A DNA stretch of 64,000 nt. It comes from Nepenthes gracilis (taxonomy: Eukaryota > Streptophyta > Magnoliopsida > Caryophyllales > Nepenthaceae). Each line of letters starts with the position of its first letter. Position 1 is the stretch's first letter. Below the pieces are notes generated by a model. The model was not told the DNA's origin. It did not search any database and was given only the letters and a program-made list of their open reading frames with translations. Positions 56,451-64,000 of the stretch are shown one piece after another. The translations under genes were made by a program, and so were the position numbers. The DNA is taken from contig BSYO01000008.1 in assembly GCA_033239525.1 (NCBI GenBank), positions 11,787,294 through 11,851,293 on the forward strand, in the 5' to 3' direction.

Positions 56451-56493
56451 GTGTTCTAAATCTAAATTAGCAAAACACTTAGATTTAGAACAC
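56451..56493 (+). repeat. Perfect hairpin near the LINE 3' end
   Basis: GTGTTCTAAATCTAA (56451-56465) pairs over 15 bp with TTAGATTTAGAACAC (56479-56493), loop 13 nt, about 50 bp before the A-tail. Confidence 0.92.
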
Positions 56494-56548
56494 TGATTCT
56501 GTATTTTTTTTTTTTTTTTATTATAAAATTTAATTACTTACCAAAAAA

Positions 56549-56775
56549 AAGAGACAAATTATTTTGTCAAATAGTACTATCCTGTTAATGTTGAGAATTA
56601 GAAGCAAATGGATAACAACATCAAAATCAAATTGATACAAAAAGTGAAGGTAAATTTAATAAATATATAATGATGTATCAATAGATTTGATTGTATTTCT
56701 TTTTGCATTATTTGGTATGTATGATATATTGCCATTGCTTGCTTGTTGTCGGAAAAATACGCATTACCAACTAAA
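56549..56775. other. CACTA DNA between two LINEs
   Basis: AT-rich host sequence of the second CACTA gene. It may include a short exon near 56590-56645 ending at a GT. Its last 11 bp are the target duplicate of the next LINE. Confidence 0.4.
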
Positions 56776-56862
56776 GAGAGAGAAACTCTCTCTTCTCTCC
56801 TGAAATTCAAATTCAAATTTCCTCCTGACGTCCGTTCGGCTCTGGCGGCCCCGACGCCGGCC

Positions 56863-59144
56863 ATGGCCGGACTATTGGGGGCTCCCCTTGTTTCGTCCTC
56901 GGACGACCTCGATTCCCATGGTCCTCCTGTTCATTCTCTCCCTTTTCAGTCAGTGAAGGAGCAGATCGTCACAAGCGACTTTCCGCCACTTCCCGTAAAC
57001 TCTCTTGCCACTCCTAATGGCCCTGACGCCGGCTTCTTATCGCAGATTAAGGGCTTGGAAGCTGGCAGTTGTATTCCTTCGGCGTTGGTTTCCCTTCCTG
57101 CCCCCCTTCGAACGGTTCTGCTACTCTCTGCTGTGACTCGCCACGTTCGGGAGCTAAGGGCCTCCGCTCCCCAGTGTCGCCTGCGAAGATTAATGCAGAC
57201 AAGGTATCTTCTAATACCATCATAAAGCCTGCAACTGTATATGGAACCACAAAATCTTGGGCACAAGTTGCTTTGGACAAGGGTCTCCGCTCATTTGCCT
57301 CCCTTAAATTCTTTCCTCCTCGTGCTGGGTCTACTTCGATAGCCCATTATCACCTCCTGCTGAGGTTGTGCAGCAGTGCTCTGATTTCTGGGGTGCCACT
57401 TTGGTGGGTTTCTTCCCTGAAAAACCTCCCCACTTTTCGGCGATCAATTCCATCGCTAGGAAAGTTTGGGCACGATTTGGTTTATGTCACGTTGCTGTCA
57501 ATGAAAAAGGATTTTACTTCTTTTAATTTGACTCTGTGTCTCAATTGGATGGTTGTTTGGCTCGTGGCCCCTGGGCCTTCAAGAAATCCCCTATTTTTCT
57601 CAAGAGATGGTATCCGGGTCTGACTCTAGATCAAGAATCTCTCACGTCTTTCCCTGTTTGGATCTCGTTGACAAATGTTCCAATTGAATATTGGACTCCA
57701 TTGGGTTTAAGTTGGATCGCTAGTAGGATTGGCAAACCAATCCTGTGTGATCCCCATACTGCCATGATGGATCGGGTTCATGTGGCCAGAATCTGTGTTG
57801 AGATGAAAAAGGGTGATCCTCAACCTGCTAAAATCAGGATCATGCCGGGTGCTGCTTCATCTGCCAAGATGATGGAGGTTGATGTTGCCTATCACTCTGT
57901 TCCAAGCAGATTAAAGAATCTGCCTAAGGCCCTGGTTCCTGCTGTTGATGAGGTGGGTGTACGTCCATAAAACCCATCCCTGTTTTGTCTGATGTATGTG
58001 TTGAATTTGCATCTCCTGATGCGGGCACCCCTGTTAGGAAGGTTGATTCCTCTTCTGGTAGTGGTATGTTTGCTATGGATGATGGGGCTTTGGATCAGCA
58101 GGCATGTAGTCCTGCCATTGTTGAATTCTCAGCACGTGGGATGGTATCTTCATTGCCTTCCCAATTAATTGATTCAGTTCCTATTCAGACATCCTTAGCT
58201 GCGTGCTCTGCTTCAGCTGGGGATGTTTCTAAGGATGATGGGGCTCTCTTTGTGTCCATGATTGATGAGCTTGCTAATGTTGTCACTAACACTGATCACC
58301 CTGTCTTGGATGTGGGTGCTCCGTTTGTGGCTGATCATGCTGCCGGCTCTCCTCATAGGCCACTAAAAACCCTGGACTACGTCCCATTTGAGGATGGTTC
58401 TAAGGGGGCGCATCAGCCCTCTTTTGATGGTTTGGATGCCGTTTCGAGCCATTATAACCAGACTGATGGGTCAAATGGATCAAATGAGTTTGGCTTTATT
58501 CCTGGGGTCGATGGTTCTACTCCGGAGTCTATCGCGCGGATCGCCCGCAAGTACTCCCAGGTTGATGTTGTAGATGGTTTATTGAACAAGGCCCCATCTG
58601 AATTTCAAGATGTCAGCTCGATCCCCTTGTCTGGCTGCCCGGTTAAGGGCTCGAGGCTTCAGTGGGTCAAGCAAAGGCGTATTTTCGTGACTTGGGGCGT
58701 GGATTGGTCCACGCTCTGACCAAGGTGGATCCTAGTGCTGGTGATCCATTGGCCCATGCCATTTCTTTATTTTCTGATGATAATGGTACTCTGCAAAGTC
58801 CTGATTTTCACCTGCCATGTTGCTCTAAGGCTACCTGTGTACCAGTGGGACCTTCTTCTGGGAATGTGGCTGCTGTGCAGGGCTTGTCGCCTTGCTATCC
58901 TGTCCACAAGGCTAGTGGAGTTGCAATCCTGTCGCCTTCTGGGAATGTGGATTCTGGTAGTGGAGTTGGTCCTGCTAAGTCCTTTGCGAATCCTGATGCT
59001 GGTGATGTGGATTGTTATGACGATCGCCAACGTTATGAGGATGAGCAATTTGCCAGGCAGGCTATTAATGGGTGGGAACGAGTGGCTGCTGAACGCCGAC
59101 GGCGTAAATCTGCCTCCAAGAAAGCCCGGCGACCTCATTACTGA
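56863..59144 (+). pseudogene. LINE ORF1 (DUF4283-type RNA-binding protein), frameshifted
   Basis: The likely start is MAGLLGAPLVSS at 56863, the first ATG after the 5' UTR. The frame changes near 57068, 57535, 57975 and 58665, but the successive frames join into one protein of about 750 residues. The DUF4283 part (57240-57930) shows TKSWAQVALDKG, LDGCLARGPWAFKK, FPVWISLTNVPIEYWTPLGL and ARICVEMKKG. The zinc knuckle that normally follows is missing after VDVAYHSVPSRLK. The rest is a Gly/Asp/Ser-rich linker and a basic tail, ERRRRKSASKKARRPHY. DUF4283 proteins of plant LINEs bind the element RNA. Only four shifts and few internal stops make it younger than most elements here. Confidence 0.8.
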
Positions 59145-60594
59145 TAATTGATGTAGTAGGTGTAGTTCCCTGGTCGGCTTTTGTAGCTGCTCCCTCTGAA
59201 CTGCTCCCTACTGGGTGGCTCTCGTGCTGGGCCGATTGGTTTTATGGCCCATCTGGTTGTGGATGTTGCGGACTGGGTGCTGAAAGGTGCTTCTGAATTG
59301 GGATTTGTGAAGCTTGTTTAGGGGGATCTGATCCTAGTTTATATGTTTTGGGGATCTGCTGGCCCGTGTTGTTAGGCTGGCCTTGTCCGACTGGGTTGTG
59401 GACCTAGTCTGCTTATCTTATGCTGATAATGTGGCTTCATTCTGGAGGCCTTTCCTCCTGCTTGCTGATGCCTGAAGTGAGGAAATTTCTGGAATATGGT
59501 GATAGTGTTGTGGGCTGTGTTGATGACCAATGTTATGCTGTGAGTCTAAAAGGCTCTGCTGTTCAATTCCTGTAGGTAGTTCTGCAATTGCCTTGTGGTT
59601 AGGTGGGTTCCTCTTGTTATGCGGATGCATGGCTAGGGATGATTCGATGCGAAGGGTTGCATGGAGGTGGAAAGCGCATTTACAGGACCATGTCGATGGG
59701 CTCTCCGATTTCCTCTCTCCGATAATTGCTACAAAGTGGATGCTTGTGTTCGGCCGCTTGCTGCCCCGCCGGGCAAGTTGGTGCAGCTTGTTTCTATCTT
59801 GCTTTTCCGAATTGGCGGTTTTGTGAAACTTGGCTTGGGGTTTTGATGTGAGGTTCTGAATCGAGAATCTGATGTGTGGTGCGGCCTTTGCTGTAAGGAA
59901 TTGGCTGCAATTCTGGACTAGGAGTGGCCTTCTTTGTCCATGGACTTCTCCCTGGGTTAATAGTATGTGAGGCATGCTGCTTTTTTTGTGGTGCTTATGC
60001 AGTATCATTGCCAATTGGTTTTACAAGTAGGTGCTGGTTTGGGCTTGCATTCCGGGTGATGTCTGTCATCCTCAGATTCTTTGGCCGAGATGCATCAGTT
60101 CCGATGGAAGAGGTGCAGCTAGGCGGATGCTAAATTGCTGCCCTCTGGGAAGTCCATCGTGACTTAGATGCAAATTGCATTGGTATTGCGCTATACTGCT
60201 TGATGAGGTTGGAGCCTTGGAGTTAAGGTTTCTTTTGAGTTGTTGTTGCTATGTTCAACGGTACCAAGATGGTGTCTTCGCTGGTCTCGGTGTTGGAGCA
60301 TTCTCATTGTCTCATGTGCAAAGTGCCTCGCCGTGCCACCGTGAGAAGCCGATTATGTGTGTCGCCCTCTTTTGCATCTTTGTGTTAAGTTTTGTTTATG
60401 ATGGAAATGTCATATTTTGTCGTTTGCAAACGATGTCCTCCTAGAGGCCATTTTGTATATTCAGATGTACTGTCCGCTCGGGGTATGTCCTAGCGTTTTA
60501 TGTTTTATCTTCAAGTCAAAATACTTGGAGATGAACATATTTTTTGCACTATTTTTCTCCCATTAATCCAAAAATACTTACTTAAAAAAAAAAA
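59145..60594 (+). other. 3' untranslated region of the ORF1-only LINE
   Basis: GT-rich sequence with short open frames that resemble nothing known. Near the end TCAAGT (60511-60516) pairs with ACTTGG (60523-60528), closely resembling the hairpin of the LINE tail at 8613-8633, and the A-tail begins near 60583. Confidence 0.7.
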
Positions 60595-60605
60595 TACCAA
60601 CTAAA

Positions 60606-61905
60606 AATCATGTGAATATGACAATTCAAAAAGAATTGATGAAAATGTTTCATATTTAGCATTTGGTTTGCGAAGAGACCATTACAAGAAGTATAGAACT
60701 GACAAGGAGCAAATTGAAAAATACCCTCCTAACGTAGATATTGAGCAATGGAAATGGTTGCTTCTAGAATATTAGGGAAGTCAAAAGTTTTGAGTAAGTA
60801 TATCATCCATTATTTAATATCATTACTTAATAAATAAAATATGAGTAAGAATATACTGCGAAACATCAACAAACAGAGCATCCGAGTTCTATTTTCTTGT
60901 ATTCTTGACTTTTTTTTTTATGTTATTTCAATTACTTCTCAGCGCTTGATGTTATTTCAATTTCTGAGTACCTTTTTGATGGGCTTTAAATCAGGATTCT
61001 ATCTTTTCATTGAAGATTTTATCTTCTCAGTGGTTTAAATTGTTTGAATTAAAACACCCCTTTCTTTTTTATTTCCTATTTGTAGAAGATGTACAGTAGA
61101 AACGTATTTTCTTTGTGATTTTACAGCAGCTATGAAGATTGGTTTGCATGTTTCATATGTATATCTCTGTACTGGTTCCTAAACATACACATATATGTAC
61201 TCAGATGATTAATATTATTTCTTATTTCAAATGTAGAATATGAGTGAAAATATTTCAAAGAATAGAAGTAAACAAAGAATGATGAACTACGTTGGTACAA
61301 AATCTATTGCACGAATTTTGCATGAGATGGTAATTTTTATCTTTAATATAAATCTATTTATAGGCTACAAATATATGACATATTTTGTTATTAGCTAATA
61401 TTTAAAAATTTACAAATAGCAAAATGCCTCACATTCACATTCCGAAGTACTTATAGAGCTAATAGAATATTTGAAATTATTTGTAAAAGAAAAGAAATAA
61501 AAAAAATAAAAATTGAATTGATAATGAGTCGAAAGATGTATATCAGAAGCTTTTAGAATTACATGAGACTTAAGTTGAATAAAATGGTGCTGATAACTTG
61601 ATGGAAGAGGATGCTTTCTCAATTGTTCATGGATATAAGTCTACGTACATAAGAGGGAAGGGAGAAGGTCATTGGCCAACTAGAAATGACAATAACTATT
61701 TAAAAAGTCATAGTGAGATGTCCATATGCTTAGAAAATAGCACTAATGCTCGGATTGTGATTAAAGTATAACGTCAGTTAGCAGATCTGCTAAATCAAAA
61801 AGAAGTCGAGTTTTGTTCTAAATTGCTTATCGAGTTGAAAGCTAATATATATTCTGATATGCAATTTTTTATTAAAGAAGAATTATGTACAATGCAAACT
61901 TAAAA
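60606..61905 (+). pseudogene. Second CACTA gene, Transposase_24 (Ptta/En/Spm)-like, fragmentary exons
   Basis: Exon remnants on the plus strand: RRDHYKKYRTDKEQIEKYPP followed by NVDIEQWKWLLLEY (60670-60773), MSENISKNRSKQRMMNYVGT (61241-61300) followed by KSIARILHEM|GT (donor at about 61331), SHSEVLIELIEYLK (61425-61475) and DAFSIVHGYKSTYIRGKGEG (61610-61670). These match the plant transposase family 24 pattern: a yKkY..deER...P..v...W..L..yW block, then KNR.NR.k...ph..GtKSia..., then a G.gRgkG-type tail. In CACTA elements this product accompanies TNP2 and is thought to bind the subterminal repeats. Stops interrupt several exons, and the ORF1-only LINE inserted just upstream. Confidence 0.65.
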
Positions 61906-62302
61906 AATGGTAAGTTTATAACTATCTTTTCTGATTATACTTTTAATTATTTACATTGAAAAATGGCATTAATGCTTTCTGTTCATTATTTTGCTTGGAA
62001 GCTCTCTGTATTGCTATAATGGGGATTTAGAATTGACACTAAAAAAAACCTTCAGTTTGATATTGAGCATCGTGAAAATCATGATTTGTATTCTATGTTG
62101 TCCTTTGATTGTTTCTAGCCCAATTTAGAATAGAATCTTATATTATGTTCACAAGAAGATGAGTGAATATATAGTTGATGTAAATCTAGAGTTATTCTCA
62201 TGTGAGTTCGTAATGTCCAAACTCAGTTTTTAATAATGCAATGACATGAGGAATAATATTATTTCTCATGTATGTATGTATGTATATGTTTTTCATTAGA
62301 GA
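61906..62302. other. AT-rich CACTA DNA
   Basis: No coding signal. A short (TATG)n run lies at 62272-62286. Confidence 0.4.
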
Positions 62303-63340
62303 TTATTAAATATTCTCTTTGTATTAAGCACAAGATCCCTACTTGTGTAGATATGGTTTATGGTGTTGGGTCTGGTCACTCCCTTGTGGGTAACCCAACA
62401 AATTGGTTCGTCATCGGAGGATTTTCGGAGAACAAATGATGGAGTTCATTTGAGAGAACACTTCAGCCTGGCCAAGATGTTATTAAATATTCTCTTTGTA
62501 TTCAACGGGAGGCACAACATCCCTACGGAGGGTTGACCGGATGGCAGCAGGAGTACTGCCGGGAAGGTAGATATGGTTTAAAGTTGGCTGTTTGAAGATA
62601 GAAGATGGCAACTCGGCAAATGTCTTTATACTCATCCCGTCGCAAAAGTTATAAATAATTAGTGGGGCGTCTTGTCCACACACAACTCGCCTATTGGTTG
62701 AATTTAAAGGTGATGACGTGGCACCTATTATCTCGACTTAAGACCAGCCGGGCGAGATGGGATTAGGTGGAGCCAGGACGTCTTTATATGGGCACCATGA
62801 GCTTCCAGAGAAGGTGTGTGAAAACCACCAAGTGAGTGTGGTCAAGTCCAGTAAAGGCCTTGAGAGCACCATGGGCGAGCATCAGAAAGGGGTGAAACGG
62901 TGGGCTGCCGTTTCACCAACACTTGTAAAATGAAGAGAGGAGTGCACCACCAGTGAGAGGGAGAAGAAAGAAAAACAGAGAGTAAAAGAGTGGAGAGTGT
63001 TTCCCGTTTACTCCAGTGAGGTTTTTCTTTGTTATTCTCGGGTGTGTAGCGGATACTCCATCTCGGGGGTTTGTAACCAATTTTACATAGTGGATTTGAC
63101 AGTGGACTATGTGTCCCGTGGTTTTTCCTCTTCGGTTTGGGAAGGGGTTTCCACGTAAAAATGCATTGCATCCCTTGTTCCTTATTCCTACTAAATTTGA
63201 ATGACGGGGGGTTCGATTTTACGCTTTGCGGATCTGGTGGATCCGGGTCTTCCGACCCCAACATATGGCCTACAAAATTCTTGCATTTTGGCTGTTTTTC
63301 TGGGGAAATATACTCATCCCGTCGAATTTATAAATAAATT
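62303..63340 (+). repeat. Older fragment of the same LTR family, split by the solo LTR
   Basis: The flanks 62303-62360 and about 63285-63330 resemble segments inside the solo LTR: 62303-62325 is identical to 62480-62502, gtagatatggttta at 62347-62360 recurs at 62567-62580, and tatactcatcccgtcg at 63309-63324 recurs at 62629-62644. The order is preserved, so the insertion site was itself a shortened copy of this LTR. Confidence 0.75.
62364..63263 (+). mobile_element. Copia-type solo LTR in the CACTA element
   Basis: 900 bp, TGTTGGGTCTGGTC...GACCCCAACA, with a perfect TATGG duplication (62359-62363 and 63264-63268). TATA-like boxes are GTTATAAATAA (62649-62659) and TTTATATGG (62783-62791). The 3' part has GGTTTTTCC..GGGTTTCCACGTAAAAA, as in other plant copia LTRs. 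No internal domain. Confidence 0.92.
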
Positions 63341-64000
63341 TGCTTCTTGTTACCATTTCACGTGAGGCTTCTGGCTTACCAGCATTTTCATTATCACCCA
63401 CTACACCATAAAAATGAAAATTAAATGTATGTATGTATGTATTCAATGGCTGTCACTTACATTGTTAAACACCTGCTATTTGAAGGGTTCCATATACGTT
63501 TGACAGGCACTTTACATTTAGTCATTTGCTTGTTGCAATTAAATTTTATTATAACTTGGCTGTACACTTTATATGTTACTTATTGAAGGTAAAAGTTGTA
63601 AGGTCGTTTGATAAGAACATGAAGCAAATTTGTGATCAATCTAGTAAGCCTACTAGTAAAACTACGAGCCAATCTAAAGTCTTAAAAGGCCAACTGACTT
63701 TCTTTTCCTGGCTGATCATGTGCTAAAGTAAGTTGAGGTTAGAGCCTTTGAAGGGACGTTAAAAATGTTATTTTTTATATTAATTTAGTTTATTCTTGAG
63801 TATAATTAGATTATATTGAGGTATCTAGGATTATATCAGAGTTATTTGTTAAATAACTCATTGCCCATAACAGCCAAATATTAAAAAAAAAAAAGAGACC
63901 AGATCAGATGATCTCAGCATTCAAAAGAGGCATACATATAAGTTCAAGTTCAAGTTGTAAACTTTAAATTTAAGTATATTTTGAGTGCTTAATACATGAA
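63341..64000. other. Right edge, unassigned
   Basis: AT-rich, presumably still CACTA. An open stretch at 63590-63680 (RSFDKNMKQICDQSSKPTSK) ahead of a possible splice site may be an exon remnant of the second gene. No transposon terminus is seen. Confidence 0.35.

Larger units (their letters stand above)
52521..56548 (+). mobile_element. 5'-truncated LINE (L1-type) with ORF2 remnant
   Basis: Contains the region after the endonuclease, the RT, a zinc-finger RT-associated region and about 1.1 kb of 3' UTR, ending in A-rich DNA preceded by ttaattactta. A 15-bp perfect hairpin lies about 50 bp before the tail. ORF1 and the endonuclease are absent. Possible decayed target duplicates agagataataatttt (52506-) and agagacaaattatttt (56549-) flank it; this sets the approximate left end. 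Confidence 0.75.
56776..60594 (+). mobile_element. ORF1-only LINE (half-LINE) with intact termini
   Basis: Flanked by a perfect 11-bp duplication TACCAACTAAA (56765-56775 and 60595-60605), so both ends are original. It has a GAGAGAGAAACTCTC start, a short 5' UTR, an ORF1 with the DUF4283 nucleic-acid-binding domain, about 1.4 kb of untranslated sequence with a terminal hairpin (60511-60528), and an A-tail. No endonuclease or RT motif occurs anywhere in it, although 3.8 kb is long for a truncated copy. Its transposition would need proteins from a complete LINE. Confidence 0.8.
41631..64000 (+). mobile_element. CACTA (En/Spm-type) DNA transposon, 5' end and body; right end outside window
   Basis: Starts CACTACAAAAAAATTAATTT, the terminal sequence of plant CACTA elements, with AGA as the possible 3-bp target duplicate. 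It is followed by subterminal repeats of the TTTAGTGA[CT]AAA type. Downstream in the same orientation are an untranslated first exon, a TNP2-type transposase gene and a second gene related to Transposase_24. No matching ...GTAGTG terminus was found before 64000. Four retroelements inserted into it account for about half the length. Confidence 0.8.

Noticed and set aside
52505..56566. agagataataatttt / agagacaaattatttt as a firm LINE target duplication
   Set aside because: The match has several mismatches in AT-rich DNA; used only as a guide to the left end.
63395..63410. CACTACACCATAAAAA as the other CACTA end
   Set aside because: It is in the same orientation as the left end, lacks the A-run and subterminal repeats, and the right end should read as the reverse complement.

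Overview
The window is nuclear DNA from a land plant, most likely a eudicot. The evidence is a plant-type first exon of a cyclopropane-fatty-acid synthase gene with its TATA box, plant GT-AG introns, and a dense nest of plant transposable elements (Ty1/copia, Ty3/gypsy, L1-type LINE and CACTA). No tRNA, rRNA or prokaryotic feature was seen. About 95% of the window is mobile DNA, nearly all of it decayed.

Layout. 1-3060: the edge of a host gene (exon 1 at 1038-1217, minus strand, promoter to its right, remaining exons outside the window) and its upstream region. 3065-3695: a scrambled LINE reverse-transcriptase fragment. 3738-4444: a copia-type solo LTR. 4772-13697: a degenerate copia element whose 5' LTR holds two later insertions, a 2.56-kb gypsy solo LTR (target duplication ATTAA) and a 0.9-kb LINE tail. 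14630-15205: a decayed gypsy gag fragment. 15252-41630: a four-level nest of gypsy elements. Element C (minus strand) contains B (minus), B contains A (plus), and A's 3' LTR contains D (plus, Tat-like, with an antisense gene).

41631-64000: the 5' end (CACTACAAAAAAA) and body of a CACTA DNA transposon that runs off the right edge. It carries a multi-exon TNP2-type transposase gene (48.1-51.7 kb) and a second, Transposase_24-like gene (60.6-61.9 kb). It has itself received a gypsy solo LTR (43339-45967, TSD TATAT), a 5'-truncated LINE with ORF2 (52.5-56.5 kb), a LINE with ORF1 but no ORF2 (56776-60594, 11-bp TSD) and a copia solo LTR (62364-63263, TSD TATGG).

How the parts relate. There is no functioning pathway here. 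The coding remnants are mobile-element machinery (gag, protease, integrase, RT, RNase H, transposases), mostly broken by stops, frameshifts and lost catalytic residues. Insertion order can be read from interrupted copies and target-site duplications. The most unusual points are seven 36-bp tandem units in element D whose hairpin stems covary around a constant TCAT loop; an ORF1-only 'half-LINE'; a 345-bp inverted repeat inside the CACTA element; a copia LTR sitting inside an older fragment of its own family; and W-box-like GGTCAA/TTGACC palindromes shared by several unrelated elements.
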